DNA of 64,000 bases, taken from assembly GCF_964340395.1 (NCBI RefSeq), contig NC_135553.1, forward strand, positions 11,610,001-11,674,000, read 5' to 3'. The DNA is from Glandiceps talaboti (lineage: Eukaryota > Hemichordata > Enteropneusta > Spengelidae). Each line of letters opens with the position of its first letter. The first letter of the stretch is position 1. The position numbers were made by a program, and so were the translations under genes. This document shows, one piece after another, positions 1 to 55,613 of this stretch. Below the pieces are notes generated by a model. The model was not told the origin of the DNA and searched no databases. It saw nothing but the letters and a program-made list of their open reading frames with translations.

Positions 1-719
1 CTTTTTGCATTTTGGTTTTCCTTATCTCTTAGTTACTGTGTGACTCACAAGAAAAGAGTTTTCATCATTTTGACAAGAAACAAAAATTCTGTTTCTCATT
101 AGAAGGCACACTAAATTTACATTATACTATAAATAAACAATAAACGCCTGTAATACAACTGTTAATTTTTTCTCCTCCCTCCTTGTGAGGAAGAGGGAGG
201 TGGTTGCTTGAGAAAAGCGAATGCAAAAGACAAGCAGAGAAGATGTGAAATATAGTAAATAAAGCAAATTAAGGTGGAGATGCACAAAGGGAAGATTTTA
301 AGGGTGACATATTTTCAAGTAATTGTTTCCCAACAATGAATAAAGTTTACACCATCAACCCAAATATTTTCTGAAAGGTTTTCTCTCCTCTTAAATGCTA
401 TTGTATTTTCTATTGTCTTTGACTGAAAGTGAGAGTTTGTTTAAGGTATGAATAGACGTGTCTTGATTATCTCAGGCGCCAATATGAATGCCTCAGAAGA
501 GACCACTTGTCACCCGATTTTCCATTTCTTTGGTGTTTTAATTAGATTGGGGTGTACACAAAATTACAAGTTCCTAAAACTTAAACAAATGAAAATGGAA
601 GCAAACCATTTGAACTAACTAAGTCTGCTATTAACATTTGCCATAAACGTTAGGAAATGATGTTTTTTTCAAAGTACACAGCAGTACTAGTCTAAGACTG
701 AACAATTCTGACCTACACT
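1..719. other. Non-coding, no gene seen
   Basis: AT-rich sequence with no credible exon on either strand. It probably lies in an intron of the minus-strand EAR-repeat gene, because the last exon seen (ending at 1106) stops in phase 1 at a GT donor and must continue leftward. Confidence 0.5.
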
Positions 720-1003
720 TTTCTAATCTAATCTAATAATCTTTATTTATACTGGATAGTTCTTTAAGCATATAAACACTTGTCTCCCAAGAAGTCCAGT
801 GAGGGCCATCCCTCATTAGGTCAGTGTTAATGCAGGAGGAAACCGGAGTACCCGGGGAACACCTGCGTTGTTCGGTAGAGTCAAACTGAACGACACTCTT
901 CTTACTTACAGCGTGGTAAATTTAATCGAACCCTGAATGGGGTTTGAACCCCGACCGCAGTGGTAAGAGACAAGTGGTTTAACCACTCAGCCACAGACAA
1001 CCC
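720..1003 (-). mobile_element. tRNA-derived SINE
   Basis: Read on the minus strand, the element starts with a tRNA-like head: a box A match (TGGCTGAGTGG, plus-strand 983-993) and a box B match (GGTTCAAACCC, 940-950) about 33 bp apart. A body follows that contains GGGTACTCCGGTTTCCTCC (about 838-856), and the 3' end near 720-735 is a run of short ATTAG-like repeats. Internal pol III boxes plus a simple-repeat tail are diagnostic of a SINE. The central block resembles conserved SINE cores seen in many marine invertebrates, but I have not assigned a family. Confidence 0.75.
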
Positions 1004-1105
1004 GACTTTTGACAATAGTCTGTAACTGAATAGCAGCACCAAGTGACCAATGTTCATATTAACGTTTTATCTTTCCAAAACCGGTATATACCAGCAACAC
1101 ATTAC

Positions 1106-16342
<15,237 letters not shown>

Positions 16343-17480
16343 CTAGAATGATAAAAGAGAAAATACAAGAACATAACAAAAACACTATAAAAGAAGATCT
16401 TGGGTAAAATCAAAATTGAGGGAAAAATCCTGTATCAATATATTGTAACTTTCTATAGAATGAATATCCTGAAACTCATTGATGATCCCGACTGTAGTGC
16501 TCATGGAAGAAGGGAGGGAGAAGGCAGGGAGAGGGGGAGGTGTTGGCATATAATGCCAGTGTCAAAAGTAGATGTAGGTCAATTTTTTCTCTGAATAATT
16601 AAGAGGCCAATTCCATTTATAACTTAGGAGTCTTTTATGCATTTAATCTATCATGTACCTCCCCCCACCCCACCCACCCACCCCTATATACTCTAGATCT
16701 TGTTGGGGACCCTCCAAGATCTGTGCACAAACCCTTTCTTTCATCCTTGTCGATAGCGTTAAGTTCTCTCAAAGAAAGGCTTCGATTAGAGCTTTTAACA
16801 GAATATACATGTATGTATGTCATGGAGCACTGCAGTCCTCTATTACATATAGAGGGCGATAGTGATAAAGGGACTGCATGGAGGAACTGGAAGATTCTAC
16901 CTACATTCTATATACATATTCAACAAAACTTACCTTCAACTTCAGGCTGAACCCCGCTATAAATGTTTAAACCGAAGTGACAAAACTGTGGCAGCAAGGG
17001 AAAGTGTCAGAAATACTGGCTGCAAATTAAATGGACACACAAACCAAGAATGAAAACTGAGCAAATGACAACTCATGTATACCAGTACCACATGTCAAGT
17101 CACAAGTGCACAGTACAGAGACCGATGTGTCTTCTGTAGGTTACGTGGCAAACTGAAACGTCCACCTGGGCTCCCTCTGCATTTTATAGTTAAACAATGC
17201 ATAACCACCTGTACCACATAGAAACACTGACCAATGAACAACGTTATCCGTAATTTTATATCATGCAAACAAACAGCAGACGACGACAATCGTATCTCCC
17301 ACCACGTGGTGGCGCTGTTCAGACAAAATTATGACCTTCGATGACCTCCAGTCACATGCTTGTCTTGTGAGGTCATTCACAGCGACTAGACTAGACGTCG
17401 ACTGTACAACAACTTCACAAGTTACAGACACGGTGTGTGACCCAAAAAATACACGCCGTTGAACGTTGGCTGCTGCTTAC
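16343..17480. promoter_or_regulatory. Divergent intergenic region between the EAR-repeat gene and GAA
   Basis: 1.1 kb separates the two start codons, which face away from each other, so both promoters must lie here unless 5' UTR introns exist. It holds a C-rich block (16658-16685). I see no clear TATA box. The right part (17280-17480) is less AT-rich, with several CpGs. Confidence 0.45.
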
Positions 17481-29023
<11,543 letters not shown>

Positions 29024-32000
29024 TTGATAGTCCTGTGATCACACCAGTGGCAGCATCAATGTAATAACAGTACTGTGTTAAATACCATGCTAAATATTGT
29101 AAACCTGAAACATTTCGATAGCAACTTAGTTTTCTCTTATTTTACTGGAAAACAAAAACACAAAATAAGCAGTGGCTAAAATTGTGTTCTTGTATATAAA
29201 CACAGTGCCCCAGGCTTAGAAATGTGTAACATTAGTTTTTGGAAACTAGCTGAAGATTGTAAAATCACAACATTTTTGAGCGGCAAAAATATCTAGGTTT
29301 AATTATATTAAAATATTATTGCCCAATATTATTTCTTAGTTCAGTCTAACCTAAGGGGCCTTGTCTTTCTAGTCAAAGTTGAAAAGTGACAAAACTCTTA
29401 GGTCTTTGAGACCCAACATTTTATTTATTTTTAATGTTAATTTCTAAAATGTGTTATTATTATTCAGAAATGTCATTTTCAACCAGTAACAGGTGTTGAT
29501 ATTCTGTAAACTTCACAACAACAACAAATTGACGTTGTTTTGTAGGTTTGACATAGTACTATCAGTGGTGACCAAATATGACATGAACTCCTAAGAGATA
29601 AAACTTCGATGATAATAACAGAAGAATTTTATTGCCGAATAAATTAACATGAATTGTCATAGTGATGTTACTGAATGTTGTACAGATGCAGTCAGATATT
29701 GCTTAGACTCAATATAGGACGAGTAGAGGCTGATTTGCTTTCTTTTCTATGCAGATGCTGCTATAATCAGAAGTTTACTTGCATTGGTGTACACACAGAA
29801 GTGGTATTTACACTGCATGCATATGATATGTGATTACACACATTATGATTTTACCAAACTGTTTCAGATAAATATATGTACTACCTGGTAATAACAGAAC
29901 CCATACAATGTGAGTGCCAATGTGGGTACTCTGGGATACTTGCACTGATACTTGCAGTGTCTACTGCAGCACTTCTACTTGCGTACAGCCAGAGTTGAAC
30001 ACTGCAAGCGCTTGTGCAAATACCCTGAGTGTACCACACTTGCACTCAAGCATGAACTATGATGGTGGAGCTATAACCTGGTGCAAGCATTTTGTCATTT
30101 ATTTTGTTAATTTTTCTTATGATGAAGTAATCATAGTCAGTGAAATATTTCAAGTGGATTATTTACCTCAGGATTTATGCCAATCTTACTTATGAATACA
30201 AGGTTAAAATTTAATATGCAAATGAGATTACTCTACAGCATTACAAATATCAAAATAAAAACTAATTCCAGTAAATGTATGATTTGAAATATTGAGATTT
30301 GTTTTGTGTGCAAAGTGACTACTTTTGTATACTGTTTTTAAAAACTGAATTTAAAAGATGCTTACTCAAGAATTCACATCTCAAAGAAGGTATCATTTGA
30401 CCAAATGTTTTGGGGTTTTTTTAAAGTGTTCTACATCAGATAGTATGATAGATTTCATAACACATCATTTTGTTTCATAAAACATGGCACATGATATGTA
30501 TGCGAGACTTTTTAAATTTTGAAAATCTTCAGGTGGGAGGTCCTATGATGTCACCAACAAATGTTTTCTTGGAGTGTAATATTTCTATAATTTGTTTCTG
30601 TATTCAATAATTAGCACACATACAGCACATTGCAGGCTACTGTTCACTGGCTTTCTTTCATGTAACCATGCAGAAACCAATAAAGATGGCACATGCTACA
30701 CTTTAAGATAGCAAGATTGCATGAATATAGTTTCTTGCTACATTTTGTGTAAATGAAATGAACTAACGTGCCACCATACAGACATCAAACCATTGGCATC
30801 CACATGTGTGTGTACGTGTCTAGTCAATTCAGACTAAATGTAGTAACTAATTGCAATCTTGCTATCTTAAAGTGTAGAATATGCAATTCCCTTTTGTTTC
30901 TGTGTGGTCAAACAGAACCTATGAACAGTAACCTGCCATGTGCTGTATGTATGCTGGGAATGTGAGATATCTTTTTCATTTCTTAGTCTTGCCATAGGTA
31001 AGAAACATGATTTTTGCAGAAGTTTGAAATAAAATGGTCCAAATATACTTAATGTTGGTTGAGGAACTTTATGACTAAGTTTTTACTGGTCTGTCTTGGT
31101 TTGTTTTGTGTCAGCCCAGAATCAAATCATTTGGGGATTTTGATAACAACTCCACTCACGCATAGCATTCCCCAATGCTTTAATGAAGCTTTGGCCGTAA
31201 AACTGAGGCCAATTTTCATTAGGTTTTCACATTTGCATGTTGTGAGATGTCATTAATAGTATCACCATGTGATTAACGAATGAGAGGTGTGAAGTAGTAC
31301 CAAACTTGGTTACCATATCGTGAACATCACCATGTCTAACGTTAGGTTTGAATACCCAACTATTACTAGGGAAATGATGGGTGTGAGGGGGAGGCGATAG
31401 TCAAAATCCGCACACATTTTGACTCTAGGCTAGTTTTGTTTATAAGTGACACTGTGTCTGCATGGATGTATATTTATATTAGAGAGGGTGAAACGTGAAT
31501 CAGTTTCCAAATTTTAGTGGAAATTCAAATAAAAATAAAGTGGCATCTAAAATGCTAGAAAAGTTTCGTGGTTTTTTTTCTATAGCCATGATGGAGGTAA
31601 GAAAGATTTGAAATGCCTCTCATGACATTACTCATGACAATGTATATGGTTCAATACACAAGCTGTTATCAGTAACAGTCAACTGTAACATTGTGCTCAC
31701 ATGAGAGAACCATTCGTCATTTGTGGTAAAACCTTATGGTCAGTATTATGTTACCATGGTAAAAAGTCAGCTATGCTAATTAATTAGAGACACAGTCCTG
31801 GTTCAGTCATGTTATGTCCTAAAATCAACTGAAGGACATACACGTTCAATAATGACTTTATACTGGGGATTCTGTATGCAAATCAGAAGAATTATAACAC
31901 CATTAGTAAACTGTACAACATTTTCACTTTTATTATAGATTTAAGTTTCACAGACATTTCTACAGCTTGGTACGTTTCATATTTTCAGAAAAAGTACAAG

Positions 32001-32143
32001 AAAAAAAACAGTCATCACAAAAAGTTCATTAAAAGTTTTACAAAAAATAATTTTTTACAATCGACCATTCAAAATAAAAAGTTCCGGACTCCACAATATT
32101 CGTCTGGTCACTGATGGTGAAAGATTAGTCCACACTAGCGGCT
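29024..32143. other. Intergenic region between GAA and the last DECR2 exon (convergent)
   Basis: The left part is the GAA 3' UTR, with AATAAA at 29638-29643. The right end holds the 3' UTR of DECR2 terminal exon C, with a minus-strand AATAAA near 31928-31933. I see no gene. It holds a short repeat piece (29345-29405) and an inverted repeat (30696-30877). Confidence 0.6.
30696..30877. repeat. MITE-like element with 26-bp perfect inverted ends
   Basis: CTACACTTTAAGATAGCAAG... at 30696-30721 is mirrored exactly at 30852-30877. The 130-bp interior is non-coding. No clear target duplication. Confidence 0.7.
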
Positions 32144-47985
<15,842 letters not shown>

Positions 47986-49039
47986 AATTAAATGTATATC
48001 CTCGTTCAGCAGATTACCTTTCAATTACAATTTTTATTAAATTGTACACGCTAGAATTATAAGAATTATTCTAATAATTTTATAAAATAATTCTAATATT
48101 GTAGTTTTCAATTACTTTTAACTAAGCTGAAAATATGAAGGAATAAATTTCTGTTTAAAAAAGTATGTCGGAGAGGACACATCCGGGACATCCGAAATTT
48201 TTTCGTCAGGTTCAAAATGGTGGACAGCGGTAACCAATATACAACATGAATAACTGATAAAATGTTTAGTCTTGTCTGTCACTAGAGAAGAGAGATTTCG
48301 CCGACAAGCTGCAGAAGTTTCAAAACAGCGGAGACATCTTAAGATAAACGTTTCCGCGAATTTGTGTTGTCGTCAAGCAAATATTGTTGTTGTTTTGGTA
48401 AATTTAAAGTCTATCCCATTTCATTTGCCTGTCTATCTGTCATCGAACAGGTAGTTGTTTACTTCAAACTAAAACCAGTACTCGTGAAAGCGTACTATAT
48501 TCTATCCGAAGTTGCTTTTAGATTCGGAAAGAAGAAGCGGTTGAATTGGTCTCGATTGTTAAGTTTTTGAGGTAGGTTTTCATTTTTTTCTCGTTTGTTT
48601 TATAAAATGTTCCTTGGCTTGAGTTTGACAATCACAGATCTGACGATCTCGCATATTTCTCCGCGTCCCTTGCTCATGTAGTATAACTGTATATAACATT
48701 AATTAATATACACTACAACTATGTCTCCTCAATTGTATTTAGGGACACGACAAAAGTTCTGTACCTTGTGTTTGTCCCTTTATTATGTTATCCAGTCATA
48801 TCCATCAACAGGTAACAACATGGACATTTCGATACGTGTAAATAGAATGAGTATGAATTTTACATGTAAGTGTCAATGTCATCAGGACCCTGAAAAAGTG
48901 TCATTTTTGGACCAACTGTAACAATAATAATTTGTCATGGCATGTCGTAGACTAACACTTTCAGCAACCAAACTGATCTTTGGGCAGGTCTTTGACCTTT
49001 ATAAATAGTAAAACATGATGATGAGGAAGATGATGATGT

Positions 49040-49110
49040 AAATATATTATCAATCAATAAATCAATCAAATTTCTATAGCGCCGATTTCCAGAGCAATGT
49101 TCTGTTCAGT
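49040..49110 (-). repeat. LINE 3' tail fragment
   Basis: On the minus strand it reads GGCGCTATAGAAATTTGATT followed by GATTTATTGATTGA-type repeats, a common ending of animal non-LTR elements. Confidence 0.5.
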
Positions 49111-51069
49111 AGAGGAGGGTATAACAAGAATTCATTCTAGAATATACACATAAAATATCATGAATTTATATATCATATTGCATGACCAAAGAATCAATCC
49201 TCCCAACCAGTGACTGTGTGCCCTCTAGCTCTGATGTGTGTGTCGGTATGATAAAAACTAGCATTTCTTGTGCGTCACCACATACAGTAAAAGATAGAAG
49301 AACACCAAATTTTGGTGTGTCACTAGAAATTGTGTGTGTCAGTGGTGCGTAAAAGGGCACACTGCTCCTGATGGAGTGCAACTGTCCCATTGGGAAATGT
49401 GATGTGTTACAGTGTAGTGAGGCAAAAATTTATGTGGACCATGTAAACATTTTTGCATCACTAGTATACAGTAATACTAACTCATCACATTTCTCAATGG
49501 AATATTTGCACTCCAATATTGGGAGATTTATTTTTTGATCATGGTTGAGATTTACAACAGAAATCAGGATTTTATCTTGACTTTTCTGGTTGATACATGT
49601 ATGAATATGGTCTCCCAGTATACAATTGCTTCCAGAACAAAAGATAGCACCTCTAGAAAAGGATCGTGTTAATTACATTAGAAAATTTGTACCATATGTC
49701 ATAGACTAAACAAATGTATCATTATTGTACAAGTTTAATTTTGCTAACAGCTGGAAGGCTTCCTGAATGAAAATAAGTGACAAATTCAAATAATGAGGAG
49801 AAAAAATTTTGTAAAAGATTTGAAAAAGCATCTTATAATATATTATTAACTTCTTAGTAGTAAATGTAAAACCTGCAATTATTGAAGGCATGAAAGTTTC
49901 TGAAATTTGATCAGAAGTGCAACAACAAAGTTCAGCAATCACATTGGTGCAGACCCCCTCCCACCTAAACAAACAAAGTTCATTTAGTGAGCTTGTGTGG
50001 CATTGTGTGACATTTAGCTAATAGCTTGAATGTTATTATACTATATTTAAGAAGTGTTCTTTCTTTGTGCCTAATGATGAAAATATTAGTTCATTAATTG
50101 ATATTATATTGATGTAGAATGTAGAAATCCGATGTGATATCTGAGGACATGACCTCTGTAGATGTCCAGATTGTGGTATATGAAATAATACCTGAAGAAC
50201 ACAAATACCATACATGTATTCATAATCAGATCATACAATATCAGATCAATTCTCTCATCTCAGTACAGTTTAGGAGTTGATACACTTTGAAGTACTATTT
50301 TTCTGTATTGATTTTGTATCTAGAGAAGTTGAACCAAAACTTGGTTGCTTTGAGATGTTAAAAACCACTACATTCCCGTATATTGTTTTTCGATCACGTT
50401 CCCGCAATTGTCACTTTCTACCAGGAGAAAGTATGCAGTAACAGTGTGGAGGTGAGATAGCAATAAAGTCTTAGTGGACTATAGAGGGCGCTGTTGGTAT
50501 GCAAAGAAAAGCAAAGTCATCCACCTAACTATGGATCAATTTATTGAATAAGCAATTTACATTTAAATTTGTGCCTAGTGTCTACAATCTAATTTTCATA
50601 CCGTATATGAATTCCATTACCATTTACGCAATGAAAATGACTCATGAGCCTGAGGTGTCTGAACACCATGAAAGTCAGAAATTGATTTCTGATATTACTG
50701 CTGTGTATTTATGACATGACATGACTGGGGTTGTTTGTTTATTTGTTTGTTTGTTTGTTTGATTATTTCTTTGTATCTTTGTTTCTTCACTTGCTTGAAA
50801 CAAAACTACAAATACACATTGGCGAACAGCCTGTCAGATAGCGTAATTACAAAATTTAATTCTTTCCCAGTGTTTTCACTATTTAAGAGTTTTAAATAGT
50901 CTTGATAAAATCTAAGTTCCAGTCATTGATCCAGGTGGCTCACCAAATTATGGTACACTATATGTCTAGGCAAACTATTGCAGTTTTACCCAATTCCCCT
51001 TTCTGTTAGTATGGTTCCCAAACGTTATAAAAAACACTTTTTGACTGCAATTTTTACCCCTGGCACAGA

Positions 51070-51255
51070 CATATAACGGTACAAACAGTTACAGTTACTC
51101 TCTAGGGAGCATAAAACTCAAATTGTCACTAAAAGCAGGATTAAATCCTTCACATAAGAATGTCTGCCCTTCCAGGTCCTCAGTTATACAATGTGGTGCA
51201 ATGAATTGGGCACTGCAGGGGTTCAAATATTGTCCAAGGCATTGAGAAACAAATA
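51070..51255 (-). mobile_element. tRNA-like SINE, copy 2
   Basis: Shares CTAGGGAGCATA, GGTCCTCAGTTATACA, GGTTCAAAT-TTG-CCAAGG and GAAACAAATAGCAGC with the SINE at 25695-25990 in the same order. Confidence 0.55.
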
Positions 51256-52739
51256 GCAGCAGTAATACCCAAACTGGCAACATTCAGATATTCCATTCAT
51301 ACTGTCATTTGATATATGCATGATGATGAAGTGCACAACCTATATTGTATTGATTGTAAGATAGAAAAATAAAGATATTTGAAACCAGTGTTATTTTATA
51401 GTGTATGTCATGGGGTAATACAGTACTATATATCATACATATGGCAGTATATATTTTACAGCCACCCACAAGTATAATGAGGTTCGGTGTATAAGATGTA
51501 CATTGAACATACAGATATCTAACTTCTAAGTTCTTATCAAAGTATGTAGATACATTTATACTATTACTATACATGAACAAATGAAGGACACCTACTTACA
51601 GTGTAGTGTCTTCAACATCTTGTAATATTTTGATTTTTTTTTAACTTACTTTAATCATTAATTCTTCTGTGATGAGAGCATGTCCAAACCTCACAACCAT
51701 CAGATTCCAAAAGAATCCAATGTGGAGATCTGTGTTCATGTATTGCATACAAGAATGTACCTAACCTGTGTATGCATGTACACAAAGTGCACATTTGATT
51801 CCATTTGAAAACAGACATGTATAAACCATTACATTTAGTTTTTAATTTGTGCAGAAATTCATTGTAGGAAGTAATTTCTGTGTACAGTTAACTTGATGAT
51901 AGCAGTGCCTTGATAGTATCATTCTTTACTGAAGATAGTGTAAACACTAGAGGCTAGTCCATAAAAATGTACATATATAATGGAAGATTGCCCTATGTGT
52001 ACTGTCACAGTGTAAATGTAGATGAAATAACATCAATGTCCATTGGTAGATTATGTTCATACATGTAAAAGTTAAAAACATGTCATAATAATGCCAAGCG
52101 GTAAAACCAGCAAATGGACAGTTTGACAATGCCTGTCGACCAGAACAGATGAAATGTTACTTATAAGTAATAAGAACCCTTGGTCATGGTACAAGAATGT
52201 ATTATTACTGTTTTACTGACCTGATGAACGTGTTTAAGGATGTCACAAAAATTGTTTTAGTTTGTGTCTGCCTTAATAGACTTGTTGATACTTCACATAA
52301 CCAGTCAGTAATGTCTACATTCCTCAGTCTCATTATCTCCACTTGGTTACATTTCCCAATCTCCCTATGATGTACGCCAAGTACATGTACACAGTATATT
52401 GCAATTAGCCAATATCAGTGACAGCAAAAGAACTCTCAGACTCATCAATTTCATTACAACATGCACAGGAACTTTCAAGCTCTTCAATTTCCTGAGTCTT
52501 ATTTGAAATAAACAGACTCAGCTTACATTCATATCAAGCTACCAATTACTGTTAATGGAAGATCTTGGAAAATGAAACTTTGTGTGTTTGGGTATACAAT
52601 GGACCATCAAATCTGTCATTTTCAGCCATATATGTAGTGGAGGTCCAGCTTCTATTTCTAATAAAGTCATTAGAGAGAGTATGTCGCTTTTAGAAAGTCG
52701 ACATTGTGGTGATTGGATCTGTAAGATAGGACATGTTGT

Positions 52740-53151
52740 ATCATTCTGTCAGTGAAGAGAGGGATGATTTGACTGCAATGACACAATATACATTTGTAGT
52801 ACAGTATAATAATGGTGATGTGTTCTATACATACATGTACATGTAATAGAGTAGAAAGAAAACTGACTTACCAGGAATTTTATTAGGTTCACTATATAGC
52901 TTGAAGCCTTTTTTTGATGTCATTGTGTTAAGATACAATGTGTGAAGAGAGAGAAAGAAACAGTCCAACATACATGTACATGTGCATCTTACACTTACAT
53001 GTACAGTCTGTATGGTGATGTGTTCTATACATTACTAGAGTAGAAAGAAACTGACTTGCCAGGAGTTTCAAGCCTTTTTTGATGTTATCATGGTTAATAT
53101 ACATATAGTATGATGAAGAGAGAGGGGGGAGGAAAGAGAGTACAGACAGAC

Positions 53152-53212
<61 letters not shown>

Positions 53213-53600
53213 GAAATGTCACACACACTGTACATTAGTATCTCACAGTGTATATCAATGATGTGTTCTATATCTATCATAAACCATCTGAAGAGTGATT
53301 TGTTCTATACATAAGCTGGGAGAATAGAAAAAAATCAAACTTGCCAGGAGATTCACTGTAGCTTGGAAGCCTTTCTTTAATATCATCATTGTTAAGATGC
53401 ACTGTATGAAGAGAGCAAGAAATGGCACAATTTACATTTGTATCTTGCAGTCTATATCATGTAAAGCTGTTGGAAGTAGAGAGAGAAAACTGACTAATTT
53501 TGACTGACTGACTGAGAAATTTTGTTTAAGTTCACTGTATAGCCTGAAGCCTTCATTTGATGGTATTATTATATTAGTACTGGCATGTGTGAATGATGTT
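52740..53600. repeat. Tandem array of a unit of about 190-260 bp, four to five diverged copies
   Basis: Each unit carries GTGTTCTATA, AGAGTAGAAAGAAA-CTGACTT, CCAGGA, TTGAAGCCTTT, GATGT-ATTGTTAAGAT and GAAGAGAG in the same order, starting near 52813, 53012, 53250 and 53440, with a partial copy from 52740. A (GACA)n run at 53143-53211 interrupts copy 2. Confidence 0.7.
53143..53211. repeat. (GACA)n microsatellite
   Basis: About 17 units inside the tandem array. Confidence 0.95.
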
Positions 53601-55550
53601 ATAACCAATAACACAATAACTAGAAAACTGATTTGATTACATCCAATGCTAACCAATCAGGTGATCATTATCGTTTCGCTCCCCAGGCATGATTTTTATT
53701 TATTTTTTTAATCTAGTGCAATTTAGAAGGAAGTACACAAAAAATCAAGCGTGGGTTAGTAGATACTAGTAGTAGGTACAATGTACACTGTAGTTCATGT
53801 TATAAAGGATTGTCATATATAACTCATTGAGGAAGATAATCTTGTCTTCTTTCGGTTGACTTCAGATTTTACCAGCAATAGACACATAGTTTTGAATATG
53901 ATAAATTTCTGTCCTAATTATGATTTGATAAAACCTGAAATAAAAATATCACAATGCAATGAAGATTTCACTTTGATCAGATTTTTTGTCTCGAGACATT
54001 ACAGACCTGGTTGACTTGAGTGAATAAGGACATAGTAAAAGTAATTGTTACATAAGCTGAGTGTACAATGTTTAATGGGGTGGGGGGGGTGGGGGGGGGT
54101 TAATTTGGTTATTTCTACTATTGCCCCCTGCAGTGATATTGCCAGCATGTGCACAGACTAATTTCGACTAGATTTATTTCAACTGTTGCACGTCTATTCT
54201 GAGCATGATTTCCAGTTTTACACACTCAAGATGGCAAACTAACTACAGTAAATCACACAAGCTTATTTCTTGCAGAAATTTGAATATATACAATTACAGG
54301 TTAGGTCTACAAATAATGCATGCCGTGTCCGTATTCGATGCTTAACTGCAAGTACAATTTGGAAATGCACCTTGAAAGGGAAACTTTTTTATCGATGACG
54401 AATGATGATGAATGAAGAGTAGCTATGTGAATGATTGGACGAATGTTGAGTGGACGGTGTAATAAAATTAATAAGACATGCGCTCAGGCAATATCACAGT
54501 TTAGCGCCTACCCTCGGGCTGGCACTCATCATTTTGTTATTGTTGGAACTCAGACCTGTATTCAGTCATAACAGACATAAACGACTCAATGACATATTTA
54601 CTAGTACATGTATGTGTTGACTAAAATGTCTATAAGAAGCCCCTATCAAGTGAGATCATAATGCCAACAGATTAATAATCATTATTGTTGATGCCATCTG
54701 AGGCAATACATCCATCGACTGTCACATCATACTATTATCCTAGTCTGTAGTTTAATCAAGGCTCTACACATATGTACGTATGTAAGTATTTTCCACAAAA
54801 TAAAAAATATTGCAAACTCAGTTTGTGCCACTTTTAGGAAGTTTAGATTACATTTGTATGAAGTAAATGTATTTGAACCTAAAAATCTATTTTGGCAGTA
54901 GTAATCTAATAACAAAACATTACTAGTACAGCTGTAGCATCTTCAGGGGTATAATATGTATAATACTGTTCATGATCTTTATCAAAACGATCAGTATTAA
55001 AATTGTGATTAAAAAAAGACAAAGTATAATGTATGTGATGTGGTGTGGTATGCTCTCATTGCAGTCTGTCGACCCTTTCCTCCATAATGGTTTCACCCAT
55101 CATACAGAAAATGATATGGGTAAACCAAATTACAATGTATAATCGAAAGTGGTCATCAGTATGTTATTTCTGTGCGGGAGGTGGTGTGTTACTATATTAT
55201 AAGCATCTTGTACTTGTGAGTTGGTCATTATGACAAACTGCAGGTTAAGTGAATATGCCAACAGAGTGAGCCAATTTGATGGTTTATTGGTCTATACATA
55301 GTGTATCATTACAAACATTACAAATCCAGCTGGTGTCTATCTGTCAATCTGAATCAAGTTACAAGCTGTGTGCAGCAACACTGAGACAGTTTACAACATA
55401 CCATTGTATAGCACTGTAGGAGATGTCTTCAAGTGACAACTGGCCTTGGAAGATTGCCACGGAAACACCACACTGTAGTAATACATTGTAATAAGTTGAA
55501 GCCTCTCCGAAGACACAGCGTAACGCCTTGTTTTGCATCACATGTCAGTC

Positions 55551-55613
55551 ATGGCCATGTTTTTCAACGTTGATGACGAGGATGATGTAGTGATAGAGGT
55601 TGCCTCGCACAGA
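55551..55613 (+). CDS. Candidate upstream exon of IFT140 (21 codons)
   Basis: ATGGCCATG opens a short frame (MAMFFNVDDEDDVVIEVASH, then R) that ends at AGA/GTATGT, a good donor, in phase 0. The next credible acceptor on this strand is TTCCCTTCCAG at 59100, whose exon is open in the same frame for nine codons before the IFT140 start. It could encode an N-terminal extension, or simply be a 5' UTR exon with an upstream ATG. Confidence 0.35.

Larger units (their letters stand above)
47986..55550. other. DECR2-IFT140 divergent intergenic region
   Basis: No convincing exon was found. The first 600 bp (to about 48570) are relatively CpG-rich and likely hold the DECR2 promoter. Further right are a LINE-tail fragment near 49040-49110, a SINE copy (51070-51255) and a tandem array (52740-53600). 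A G-rich run (about 54078-54100) is also present. The rest looks like ordinary AT-rich non-coding DNA. Confidence 0.55.

Noticed and set aside
48216-48570. Short plus-strand frames near the DECR2 start, possible divergent gene
   Set aside because: Frames are short and stop quickly; the one possible intron would be about 60 nt and the next frame ends after some 20 codons. Likely promoter sequence.
51095-51283. Minus-strand 62-residue frame with an apparent signal peptide (MLPVWVLLLLFVSQCLGQ)
   Set aside because: It lies in a SINE copy shared with 25695-25990 and 60475-60665; no splice or codon evidence for a gene.
55359-55541. Minus-strand 60-residue frame of fairly normal composition
   Set aside because: No recognised family and no neighbouring exon; it abuts the candidate IFT140 first exon and may be promoter sequence.
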